A stretch of DNA of 55,260 nt. Origin: Scatosoma sp045124465 (GTDB lineage: Bacteria > Bacillota > Clostridia > Christensenellales > Borkfalkiaceae). The stretch is from NCBI GenBank assembly GCA_045124465.1, contig JBGVLV010000017.1, forward strand, positions 1-55,260, given 5' to 3'. A model generated the notes under the pieces. That model had not been told where the DNA came from, did not search any database, and saw only the letters and a program-made list of their open reading frames with translations. The number at the start of each line of letters is the position of its first letter. Within the stretch, counting starts at the first letter, position 1. The translations under genes were made by a program, and so were the position numbers. This document shows, piece by piece, positions 32,766 to 43,455 of this stretch.

Positions 32766-32879
32766 ATGCGCGACAAACGGGAAGAAAGCAACGCGGCGAA
32801 AATGGCTTGGGAGATGTTCGAAAAGACGGGGAGCGTGAGTTATTATATGCTCTATTACGATCTTATGCGCCGTAAGTAA
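32766..32879 (+). CDS. YqzL-like small protein
   Basis: 37 residues, encoded between era and recO where Firmicutes carry yqzL. The core A-W-E-M-F-E-K-T-G-S-V-S-Y-Y-M-L-Y matches the short YqzL family pattern (W-x-x-F-x-x-T-G-x-x-x-x-Y-L-L-Y). AAGGAGGGG is seven to eight bases before the ATG. The Shine-Dalgarno lies in the right arm of a hairpin (GCAAAC-t-GTTTGC at 32739-32751, extended by CCCC/GGGG), which may limit translation. Function unknown. Confidence 0.75.
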   Translation: MRDKREESNAAKMAWEMFEKTGSVSYYMLYYDLMRRK

Positions 32880-33074
32880 AGGAACGATTTATATACGTCG
32901 CAATACTTCGTCGAACTTGCGTTTTCCCTCGGTCACGTACGCATAAGTACGCTCCCGTCGGGAAATCCGCGTTCTCCTTGTCTTGCTCGTATCTAAACCG
33001 TTCGATGAGTGGCGTACTGGATTGAACTTCGACGGGCGGGAATATTCAACAAAACATAAGAAAAAGGGGACGAT
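32880..33074. other. 195-base gene-free stretch with nested inverted repeats
   Basis: On the minus strand TTTCCC and GGGAAA enclose a CGTAC-N6-GTACG hairpin, flanked by GCG/CGC and a GCAA...TTGC pair. Two minus-strand frames look faintly coding but switch frame and lack a start. It could be a structured intergenic repeat or a decayed gene. No promoter for recO is obvious. Confidence 0.3.
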
Positions 33075-33815
33075 ATGGACGTCAAGACCGAGGCGATCGT
33101 TTTGCAGACGCTCGATTATAAAGATAACGACAAACTGCTTACGCTGTTTTCGCCTACGCTCGGCAAGATCACGGCGGGAATACGCGGCGTGAAAAAGCCC
33201 AAAGCCCGTCTTGCGTTCGCCGCGCAGCCTTTTTGTTTCGCGGAATACGTACTCGCCGAAAAGGGGGGCAGATACACCGTCACTTCGGCGTATTTGCACG
33301 AGAGCTTTTTCGAACTCCGTTCGGACGTCACCCGCTTTTACGCGGCTTGCGCCGCCGCGGAGATCTGCCGCGGACTTTCCCTCGAAAACGAATGCTACGA
33401 GGGTCTGTTCATCGGGTTTGCCGAGTGCCTGAAATCCCTTTGCTTGGCGGGCGAGGACGAGGCGGAATCGCTGATAACCTTCCTGCTCGTCGCCCTGCGG
33501 GAAAGCGGCTATCCGCTCGAACTCGATTTTTTGGAAGCGTGCGGCGGGGACATCGGCGAAACGCTCTGGTTCGACTTCGCCGACGGCAGGTTCGCGCCCT
33601 TCGAACGCTGTATCCAAGGCGAACGCGCCAGCCTTTGTACCTATCACACCTTGCGGAAATGCGCGGGGCTGTCCTATGACGAGAACGCGTGTATAGGCGG
33701 TAAAAAACGCGCTTTGCGCCTGCTCAAAGTCTATCTCGTGCAAAAGACGGAGATAAGTTTTGAGGGCTTGGGGGAGTTCATTCGGCTCTACGACGAGGAC
33801 GGCCGCGCAAAATAA
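33075..33815 (+). CDS. recO: DNA repair protein RecO
   Basis: 246 residues. The N-terminal OB fold has the family opening (T-E-A-I-V-L-Q-T-L-D-Y-K-D-N-D-K-L-L-T-L-F-S) followed by G-K-I-T-A-G-I-R-G-V-K-K-P-K. The rest is the helical domain. It loads RecA with RecR in recombinational repair. The zinc-binding cysteines found in some homologues are not obvious. AGGGGACG precedes the ATG. It follows era and yqzL in conserved order. Confidence 0.93.
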   Translation: MDVKTEAIVLQTLDYKDNDKLLTLFSPTLGKITAGIRGVKKPKARLAFAAQPFCFAEYVLAEKGGRYTVTSAYLHESFFELRSDVTRFYAACAAAEICRGLSLENECYEGLFIGFAECLKSLCLAGEDEAESLITFLLVALRESGYPLELDFLEACGGDIGETLWFDFADGRFAPFERCIQGERASLCTYHTLRKCAGLSYDENACIGGKKRALRLLKVYLVQKTEISFEGLGEFIRLYDEDGRAK

Positions 33816-33839
33816 TTATTATAAGGAAACAATATCAAA

Positions 33840-35396
33840 ATGGAAAAAATAACCGAAAACACACAAACGAAAACGCCCACCCGCGCGGAAAAACGCGAGG
33901 CGGCGAAAGAACTCATTCGCGAACTTTTACGCAAGACCGATTATAAGAGCAACGACCTCATCGACGAGGCGGCGCGGCTGTTCACCGACCGTTTCGGCAG
34001 CGGCGACGCCGAAAATCCCAACGACGTCAAAGGCAGGATAGGTTCCGTTCTCGATATGATGAAAAAAGAGGGCGAAGTCAAATTCGACGGGGGCATGTAT
34101 TCGACGACCGAAGAAAAACCCGCCGCCGCGGAAACCGCGCCCGCGCCCAAAAAACGCGGCAGAAAGAAAAAAGAGGTAGCGGAAACGGCGGCTCTGCCCG
34201 AAACGACGGAAACGCCGATGGAAGAAACCCCCGAAAAGAAAAAACGCGCGCCGCGTAAGACGGCGAAAAAGAAAGAGGCGGACCCTCTGCCCGCCGCGCC
34301 CATACAACCGATCGCGCCCGTCGTTCCCGTAACGCCGACCACCGCGCCCGAACCTATGCCCGAGGACAAACCCGCGCCCAAAAAACGCGGCAGAGCCAAG
34401 AAAGTCGCGGCGGAACAGCAGACGGAAGTTAAAAAGGAAGAGGTCAAAGAAGAAGTTAAAGAAATTAAAGAAGAAGTCGCCGCGCCGATCGCGCCCCCCG
34501 CTCCCAAGACCGAACTCGTCGTCAAGGAAAAGGCGGAGATCGCGCCCAAAGGCACGCTGATGGATATGAGCTTTCTGTTCGGCGATATAAAACCCGTCAA
34601 AAAGGAACAGCCGAAAGCCGAGCGCAAAGAGGAACGCAAGGAAGAACGCCCCGTGCCGCAGGTGCAACCGAAAGAAAGCAAAGAACCTGTCAAAGAACAG
34701 CCGAAAGAGCCTGTCAAAGAGCAAATAAAAACAAAACCCGCGGAGCAAACCCGTCCCGTGCAGACGGAACGCAGACCCGCGCCCGCAAAGGCGGCGCAAC
34801 CGCGCCCCGCCGCGCGCACGGCGCAAAAACGCGGAACGCGCGCGCTCACGCCCGACGAGAAATTGCAAGAGGCGTTCTTGACGAGATTGCATAAACTGGG
34901 CGGAGAATATTTCGAATATTATTCCATCTATCTGCTCGAACGGTATTCCCGAATGAACGGCAGACGGTTGGAGGGCTTGAAAGTAACGGGCGGCGACCAC
35001 GACGGCGGTATCGACGGCGAGATCGAACTGACGGATAAACTCGGTTTCCGCGAAACGATCTACATACAGGCGAAGAACTGGGATCCCGACAAGGGTGACG
35101 AAAAATTGTGGGTCGTAGGCGAAACGCTCTTGCAGCAATTTATCGGCGCGTGCGTGTGCCGTCAGGCAAAAGACGGCAAACAGCATTGCCGCGGTATTTT
35201 CATCACCACTTCCCGATTCACGCCCGAGGCGAAAAAACTGCTCGACGACACGTCGGATAAATTCGTCGGTTACGACGGCGCGGAGCTTTTCGAAACGGCG
35301 AAAGAATGTGGGTTCGGTATCGTGAAAAAGAACGGCGAATGGTCGCTGGACGAAACCCTGCTTTCGGGTACGAAAGCCTTCTTCAATATGTATTGA
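33840..35396 (+). CDS. Winged-helix / AT-hook linker / Mrr-type nuclease protein
   Basis: 518 residues in three parts. Residues of about 15-85 look like a winged-helix DNA-binding domain (E-L-I-R-E-L-L-R-K-T-D-Y-K ... V-K-F-D-G-G-M-Y). Residues 90-335 are a Lys/Glu/Pro/Ala-rich disordered linker with AT-hook-like K-K-R-G-R-K-K-K (104-111) and K-K-R-G-R-A-K-K (181-188). Residues 345-518 form an Mrr-like PD-(D/E)xK endonuclease: G-G-D-H-D-G-G-I-D392-G-E394 and Y-I-Q410-A-K412-N-W are the expected catalytic residues. Mrr nucleases cut modified DNA. No methyltransferase or specificity gene is nearby; it starts 24 bases after recO and ends at a strong terminator. A housekeeping DNA-repair or defence role is open. 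Confidence 0.8.
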   Translation: MEKITENTQTKTPTRAEKREAAKELIRELLRKTDYKSNDLIDEAARLFTDRFGSGDAENPNDVKGRIGSVLDMMKKEGEVKFDGGMYSTTEEKPAAAETAPAPKKRGRKKKEVAETAALPETTETPMEETPEKKKRAPRKTAKKKEADPLPAAPIQPIAPVVPVTPTTAPEPMPEDKPAPKKRGRAKKVAAEQQTEVKKEEVKEEVKEIKEEVAAPIAPPAPKTELVVKEKAEIAPKGTLMDMSFLFGDIKPVKKEQPKAERKEERKEERPVPQVQPKESKEPVKEQPKEPVKEQIKTKPAEQTRPVQTERRPAPAKAAQPRPAARTAQKRGTRALTPDEKLQEAFLTRLHKLGGEYFEYYSIYLLERYSRMNGRRLEGLKVTGGDHDGGIDGEIELTDKLGFRETIYIQAKNWDPDKGDEKLWVVGETLLQQFIGACVCRQAKDGKQHCRGIFITTSRFTPEAKKLLDDTSDKFVGYDGAELFETAKECGFGIVKKNGEWSLDETLLSGTKAFFNMY

Positions 35397-35408
35397 TACT
35401 AAAAACGA

Positions 35409-35446
35409 ATAAAACGCCGCCGCGGTTTTCCGCGGCGGCGTTTTAT
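35409..35446 (+). terminator. Strong terminator after the Mrr-type gene
   Basis: A perfect 17-bp stem (35409-35425 with 35430-35446) has loop TTTT and a TTTTAT foot. Confidence 0.9.
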
Positions 35447-35462
35447 CGGTTTTTTACGAAAA

Positions 35463-35486
35463 GTTTAATGGGAAACGTTTAACGGG
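35463..35486 (+). repeat. Direct repeat upstream of clpB (operator candidate)
   Basis: GTTTAATGGG and GTTTAACGGG are separated by AAAC, period 14, about 60 bases before the clpB start. It is not a CtsR heptad (GGTCAAA) or a CIRCE element. A stress-regulator site is plausible but unproven. Confidence 0.4.
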
Positions 35487-35545
35487 GTCGGGGTTTGGTT
35501 AGAAATATAGTGTAAACGAAAAAACCAAAAGGAGTGTGGCAGAAT

Positions 35546-38137
<2,592 letters not shown>

Positions 38138-38143
38138 ACGGAG

Positions 38144-38172
38144 AAAGACTTCCGAAAACTTCGGAAGTCTTT
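38144..38172 (+). terminator. Terminator of clpB
   Basis: AAAGACTTCCGAA and TTCGGAAGTCTTT form a 13-bp stem with loop AAC, followed by CTTTTTT. Confidence 0.9.
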
Positions 38173-38209
38173 CTTTTTTGCAGAATACGAACAAATTTTC
38201 GATTTTTTG

Positions 38210-38239
38210 TTTACAAACGGCGGGCGCGTGTGGTATAAT
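38210..38239 (+). promoter_or_regulatory. Sigma-A promoter of the yhaO/yhaN-like pair
   Basis: TTTACA (38210-38215), 18-nt spacer, TATAAT (38234-38239), 23 bases before the ATG. Confidence 0.7.
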
Positions 38240-38262
38240 AGAGGAATGAGAGAGGTAGGAAT

Positions 38263-39336
38263 ATGAAAGTTATCCACACGGGGGATATACATATCGGCTC
38301 GGCGCTGAAAACGTTGCCGCCCGACAAGGCGCGGACGAGAAAGGCGGAACTGCTCGACGGGTTCCGTCGGCTTTGCGCGTACGCGAAAGAGATCGGCGCG
38401 GGCGCGGTACTGATCGCGGGCGACCTGTTCGACGAGAACGGCGCGGCGGAAACGCTCAAACGCGAGGTGCTGTCCGCGATCGCGGCGGCGGGCGTGCCTT
38501 TTTTCTACGTTTCGGGCAATCACGACGACGAGCTTGCGTTTGGGGACGGCATACCCGAAAATTTACGGCTGTTTTCTGCGGGTCACGGTTGGAATTCGTA
38601 CGCGCTTGGCGGCGTTACGGTGACGGGTATGGATACCAAAAATTTCTCGGAGGAGAAATTCCGTTCGCTCGCGTTGCCGAAAGATACGTTCAATATCGTA
38701 CTCGCGCACGGCGATATTTCCGACCCCCGTTCGGGGGAATATATCCCCCTCGCGGCGTTGCGGAATAAAAATATCGACTACCTCGCCCTCGGACATATCC
38801 ACCGTCCCACGCTCGCAAAAGAACGGCTGGACGAACGGTGCGAGTACCGCTATTGCGGTTGTCTCGAAGGTCGGGGATTCGACGAGGAGGGCGCACGGGG
38901 CTTTTTCCTGCTCGACGTCGCAAACGGGCGCGTCCGCGAAGAGAAATTTTTATCCTTTGCCAAACGCGCCGTGCAAACGCGCCGCGCGGATATTTCCGCC
39001 TGCGCGGGGTATTTCGACGTGGAAACGGCGGCGCTCGCCGCGCTTAAAGACGTTCGCGCCGAAGATATGGTCAAGCTCGTGCTTTGCGGCAATTATAAAA
39101 CGGGATTACGCAAGGATATACCCTTGCTCACCGCGCGGCTTGGCGAACGGTTTTTCTTCGTCAAAGTCGAGGACGAGAGCAAACTTTATTTCGATCCCCG
39201 CGAGTACGAAAGGGATCTCACCGAACGCGGCGAATTCGTGCGCGAGGTGGGCAGGTACGAGATGAACGAGGAACTTCGCGCGGAAATACTCGAAGTGGGC
39301 TTGAAAGCGTTGAATGGGGAGGAGATAGACTTATGA
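38263..39336 (+). CDS. Metallophosphoesterase of the SbcD/YhaO type
   Basis: 357 residues. The dinuclear-metal motifs are in order: G-D-I-H-I-G near residue 7, G-D-L-F-D near 53, G-N-H-D-D near 85, and later A-H-G-D and G-H-I-H. SbcD-like proteins are the nuclease half of a two-part complex with an SMC-like ATPase and act on hairpins and DNA ends. The partner gene overlaps by four bases. The partner resembles YhaN rather than SbcC, so YhaO is the closer analogue. Confidence 0.88.
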   Translation: MKVIHTGDIHIGSALKTLPPDKARTRKAELLDGFRRLCAYAKEIGAGAVLIAGDLFDENGAAETLKREVLSAIAAAGVPFFYVSGNHDDELAFGDGIPENLRLFSAGHGWNSYALGGVTVTGMDTKNFSEEKFRSLALPKDTFNIVLAHGDISDPRSGEYIPLAALRNKNIDYLALGHIHRPTLAKERLDERCEYRYCGCLEGRGFDEEGARGFFLLDVANGRVREEKFLSFAKRAVQTRRADISACAGYFDVETAALAALKDVRAEDMVKLVLCGNYKTGLRKDIPLLTARLGERFFFVKVEDESKLYFDPREYERDLTERGEFVREVGRYEMNEELRAEILEVGLKALNGEEIDL

Positions 39337-41561
39337 GATTTCTTTCCTGTTATATCGCGGGGTTTGGCAAGTTCGCCGACCGTTCTTTCGATCTTTCCAA
39401 CAATATCGTCGTGATCCGCGAGGAGAACGGTTGGGGCAAGACCACCCTCGCCGCCTTTCTCGAAAGTATGCTCTACGGTCTGGACGGGGGCAGGAGCAAG
39501 GCGGTCGCGGACAACGACCGTATCCGTTACCAGCCCTTTTCGGGCGGCGCGTTCGGCGGCTCGCTCGTATTTACCTACGGCGGCAAAACGTACCGCGTGG
39601 AACGCTCGTTCGCACGGACGGCGGGCGGGGACAGCGTGAGAGTGTACGACGGGAACAATATGCCCTGTTATCTGTTCGGCGACAAAGCGGAACGGCTTGG
39701 CGAAACGGTGACGGGCGTAAGTCGGGAAAGCTACCGAAAGAGCGCGTATATCCCGCAAGGCGGGATAAGCTCGGCGGGACTGCCCGACGATATGAAAGGT
39801 CGGCTCATCGCGCTGTTGAGCGCGGACGGCAAAAAGGAGAATGGCGCGCAGACCGCCATAGACCGACTGGACGCGGCGGAACGCGCGTTGCGGGCGAAAC
39901 GCCGACCCGCGAAAGGCAAGCTCGACGAGATCGACGAACGGCTGACCGCGCTCGCGCGGGAAAAAGCCGATTGCAAGACCGCCGCCGAAACGGCGGCGGC
40001 GCTCCGCGCACGGGAGAGAGAATACGCGGCGCGGCTCTCCGCTTTAAGCGAAAAAGCGGAAACGCTCTCCAAAGCCCTGCTCGACGGCGCAAGACAGGAG
40101 GCGCGGCAAGCGGACGAACAGGCGTACAGACAGCTCCGCCTCGGCGCGGAAACGGCGCGAAACACGCTCGGCGAACTCAACGCGTTTTTCGGCGGGGTCG
40201 AACCGAATACGGTGAACACGGACGGTCTGCAAAACGCGGTGACGGAATTTTATCGGCTCAAAGAAGAGATAAGCAAGGAGGAAGAACGGCTGTATGCCGC
40301 GGCGGCGGATTCGCGCGAGGCGGCGGCGCTCGCCGCGCAGCTTGCGGCGGTGGAAAAGACGGCCGCCTCGTATGAACAGCTCATAAACGCCGAACGGGAA
40401 AAGGAGAGGGCAGGTAAGCGTTTAAAGGACGAAAAGCGCAAGGTCGCGCGCAAAAAACGGCGGGGCGGCACGTTCTGGATCTGCGTGTTTTTGGCGGCGG
40501 CGATCGTCGGCGCGGTGCTCGTTCCTTCCCTGCCCGCCGTCGGGTATCTCCTGCTCGCCGCGGGCGGCGGGGGACTGCTCGTCAAGCTCGTCACCGTACT
40601 GCGGATCCCTTCGGGCGGTCGGCGTAAAGGCTCGGATACAAGCGGACTGGTGGAAGAATACGAGAACGCGCAACGGGAGGCGGCTGCGCTGAGGGCAAAG
40701 CTCGCGGCGTTGCCGAGCGGAGACGCGGACGCGACGAAAGAAACGGAACTCGCGCTCGCGCGGAAACGGGAGCGCGCGGCGGCGCTCGAAGGCGCGATCA
40801 AGAACTTTTTGGGCAATTTCCGATTCGAGGAAACGTACGACTACCGCGCGGCGTTAAAGACGTTGCGGGAGAATATCGCGCGGCACGCGCGCTGTCTTTC
40901 CGAACTGCAAAATTATAACGACGGCGCGGAGCGTTTGGAACCGCAAGAAACGCCGACCGCGTTTTCGGATATGCCCGCGCTCCGCGCGCAAAAAGCCGCG
41001 ATCGAACGGGAAAAAGAGGACGTGACCGCCGAACGCGCGCGGCTTTGCGAACGGATAAAAGCGAACGAAGAACAGGCGCTTGGACTGACCGAATTAAACG
41101 GCGAGGAAGAACGGCTGAGCGAGGAGAAAGCGCGGCTGGAAAAACGGCTGACGGCGATCCGTTCGGCGCGGGAACTGCTCGTTCGGGCGCGGGAGAATAT
41201 GGCGACGCGGTATCTTCTGCCCGTGGAGAAAAGCTGTCGGGAATACCTGCGGGAAATGGGCTTTACGCGGGGCGGGGAAGGCTTGCGTTTCTCCGCCGAC
41301 GGCGCGCCCGTGTTCGAGGAGAACGGCAATTTCCGCGCGTTCGACTATTACAGCGCGGGACTGAAAGACCTGACCGATCTTTGTATGCGGATCGCGCTTG
41401 CCGAGCGGATATTCGTCGGCGAACCGCCCGTGCTGGTGCTTGACGACCCGTTCACCGAACTCGACGACGACAAGACGGAACGCGCGAAACGGTTGCTTGT
41501 AAAACTTTCGGAAAAATATCAGATCGTATATTTCACGTGCAAGCGGGAACGGAGCTTGTAA
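39333..41561 (+). CDS. SMC-like ATPase of the YhaN type
   Basis: 742 residues. The N-terminal ATPase half-site has F-G-K-F and Walker A E-E-N-G-W-G-K-T-T, and the Q-loop region I-P-Q-G-G. Long coiled-coil arms follow. Two closely spaced hydrophobic helices lie at about 380-425 (W-I-C-V-F-L-A-A-A-I, G-Y-L-L-L-A-A-G), a feature of YhaN. The C-terminal half-site has Y-Y-S-A-G-L-K-D-L-T (signature) and V-L-V-L-D-D-P-F. It probably works with the upstream nuclease at the membrane on DNA ends. The ATGA overlap indicates coupling. Confidence 0.87.
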   Translation: MRFLSCYIAGFGKFADRSFDLSNNIVVIREENGWGKTTLAAFLESMLYGLDGGRSKAVADNDRIRYQPFSGGAFGGSLVFTYGGKTYRVERSFARTAGGDSVRVYDGNNMPCYLFGDKAERLGETVTGVSRESYRKSAYIPQGGISSAGLPDDMKGRLIALLSADGKKENGAQTAIDRLDAAERALRAKRRPAKGKLDEIDERLTALAREKADCKTAAETAAALRAREREYAARLSALSEKAETLSKALLDGARQEARQADEQAYRQLRLGAETARNTLGELNAFFGGVEPNTVNTDGLQNAVTEFYRLKEEISKEEERLYAAAADSREAAALAAQLAAVEKTAASYEQLINAEREKERAGKRLKDEKRKVARKKRRGGTFWICVFLAAAIVGAVLVPSLPAVGYLLLAAGGGGLLVKLVTVLRIPSGGRRKGSDTSGLVEEYENAQREAAALRAKLAALPSGDADATKETELALARKRERAAALEGAIKNFLGNFRFEETYDYRAALKTLRENIARHARCLSELQNYNDGAERLEPQETPTAFSDMPALRAQKAAIEREKEDVTAERARLCERIKANEEQALGLTELNGEEERLSEEKARLEKRLTAIRSARELLVRARENMATRYLLPVEKSCREYLREMGFTRGGEGLRFSADGAPVFEENGNFRAFDYYSAGLKDLTDLCMRIALAERIFVGEPPVLVLDDPFTELDDDKTERAKRLLVKLSEKYQIVYFTCKRERSL

Positions 41562-41606
41562 AAAAATGAAATTTTAGTGAAACGGCGGGGAAATCCGTTT
41601 AAACGT

Positions 41607-41635
41607 TTGACTTTCGGTTTAATAAAATATACAAT
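41607..41635 (+). promoter_or_regulatory. Sigma-A promoter of ABC exporter pair 2
   Basis: TTGACT (41607-41612), 17-nt spacer, TACAAT (41630-41635). GTTTAA-type repeats surround it (41597, 41617), similar to those before clpB. Confidence 0.7.
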
Positions 41636-41679
41636 AATAACGTTTTATAATGAAGTGTAAAGGAGAAAAAAATCGAAAA

Positions 41680-43455
41680 ATGGCAAGTACGGTAAAGACG
41701 CTTTTGAAAAGCGTCAGAGAGTATAAAAAACCGTCGCTGATCACGCCCGTGTTTATGCTGCTCGAGGCGGTCTGCGAATGTTTGATACCGTTTATGATGT
41801 CCAAGATGCTGGAAGGCAGCGCGCCGATGAGTCAGATCCTGACCTACGGCGGCATAATGCTCGCGCTCGCGACGGGATCGTTGTTCTGCGGCATTATGGG
41901 CGGTCGGTTCGGTGCGATCGCGAGTTGCGGATTCGCGAAAAATCTCCGCAAGGACCTGTTCTATTCCGTGCAGAACTTCTCGTTTAAGGACGTGGATAAG
42001 TTTTCTACTTCCTCCCTCGTGACCCGTCTGACCACGGACGTCACCAACGTGCAACAGGCGTACCAGATGTGTCTGCGTATCGTTATCCGCGTACCGCTTA
42101 TGTTCGTATTCTCGGTCGTGATGAGTATGACGATCAGCTGGCGGCTCGCGCTTATTTACGTGGTCATCGTGCCGATCCTGCTCACGTTGCTTTTGACGCT
42201 TATGCGGAAGGTGATACCGTTTTTCCGCCGTATCTTTAAAAAGTACGACGCGCTCAACAACTCCGTGCAGGAGAACGTGGGCGGTATCCGCGTAGTCAAG
42301 TCGTTCGTGCGCGAGGATCATGAGAAAAAGAAGTTCAACGTTGCGGCGACGGAGGTAAGGGACGATTTCACCAAAGCGGAAAAATTGACCGCGCTCACCT
42401 CCCCGATCATGATGTTCGCGATGTACCTGTCCTCGGTGCTGATCACCTTCCTCGGCTCTTACCTGATCATCAAAACGGGCAGCTGGGAAAACGGCGCGAT
42501 CGTCGGCGAGCTTGTGCCGAGCGAACTTTCCGCGGTCATTACTTACGGCGTGCAGATGCTTTCGTCGATGATGATGGTGTCTATGATCTCCGTTATGCTT
42601 ACGATGTCCGTCGAATCGGCGCGGCGTATCTCGGAAGTGCTGGAACAAAAATCGGAGATCGTCAGTCCCGAAAACGGCGTGAAAGAGGTCAAAGACGGTT
42701 CGGTACGGTTCGAAAACGTCGGATTCAAATACTCCGAAAAAGCCAACAAATACGCGCTGTCCGATATCGATCTCGATATAAAATCGGGCGAAACGGTGGG
42801 TATTCTCGGCGGTACGGGTTCGTCCAAGACCACCCTTATCCAAATGATACCCCGTCTGTACGACGCGACGGTCGGGAACGTATACGTCGGCGGCGTGAAC
42901 GTGAAAGACTACGAACTCGACACTCTGCGTAAAGAGGTCGCCGTCGTGCTCCAAAAGAACGTGTTGTTCTCGGGTACGATCAAGGAGAATTTGCGTTGGG
43001 GCAACGAGAACGCGAGCGACGAAGAACTCGTCCGCGTTTGCAAGCTCGCGCAGGCGGACGAATTTATCACCGCGTTCCCCGACGGGTACGATACGTATAT
43101 CGAACAGGGCGGCACGAACGTTTCGGGCGGTCAGAAACAGCGGCTTTGTATCGCGCGGGCGTTGCTCCGTAAGCCGAAAGTTTTGATCCTCGACGACTCG
43201 ACCTCGGCGGTCGATACCAAGACGGACGCGCTCATTCGCCGCGCGTTCGCGGAGGAGATACCCGACACGACCAAGATCATCATCGCCCAACGCGTTTCGT
43301 CCGTGGAACACGCGGATAAGATCGTGGTACTCGACGGCGGTAAGGTCATCGCGTGCGGCAACCACGACGAGCTGATGAAAACGAGCGGGATCTACCGCGA
43401 GATATACGAGGCGCAAACGCGCGGCAGCGCGAATGCGGAAGGAGGGAACGAATAA
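41680..43455 (+). CDS. Heterodimeric ABC exporter, degenerate-site subunit (pair 2)
   Basis: 591 residues. Six transmembrane helices, then an ATP-binding domain. Walker A is G-G-T-G-S-S382-K-T-T, with serine replacing the invariant glycine before the lysine. Walker B ends L-D505-D506 (no catalytic glutamate) and the switch histidine is glutamine (I-I-A-Q-R-V). The signature is S-G-G-Q-K-Q. So it carries the degenerate half of a heterodimer. The start is uncertain: ATG 41650 would leave about eight bases of leader and no ribosome binding site, while ATG 41680 has AGGAG 14 bases upstream and is preferred. The partner begins at its stop codon. Confidence 0.88.
   Translation: MASTVKTLLKSVREYKKPSLITPVFMLLEAVCECLIPFMMSKMLEGSAPMSQILTYGGIMLALATGSLFCGIMGGRFGAIASCGFAKNLRKDLFYSVQNFSFKDVDKFSTSSLVTRLTTDVTNVQQAYQMCLRIVIRVPLMFVFSVVMSMTISWRLALIYVVIVPILLTLLLTLMRKVIPFFRRIFKKYDALNNSVQENVGGIRVVKSFVREDHEKKKFNVAATEVRDDFTKAEKLTALTSPIMMFAMYLSSVLITFLGSYLIIKTGSWENGAIVGELVPSELSAVITYGVQMLSSMMMVSMISVMLTMSVESARRISEVLEQKSEIVSPENGVKEVKDGSVRFENVGFKYSEKANKYALSDIDLDIKSGETVGILGGTGSSKTTLIQMIPRLYDATVGNVYVGGVNVKDYELDTLRKEVAVVLQKNVLFSGTIKENLRWGNENASDEELVRVCKLAQADEFITAFPDGYDTYIEQGGTNVSGGQKQRLCIARALLRKPKVLILDDSTSAVDTKTDALIRRAFAEEIPDTTKIIIAQRVSSVEHADKIVVLDGGKVIACGNHDELMKTSGIYREIYEAQTRGSANAEGGNE

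Noticed and set aside
32889..33743. 284-codon minus-strand frame across recO
   Set aside because: Most of it is antisense to recO; only its last 60 codons cover the intergenic segment reported separately.
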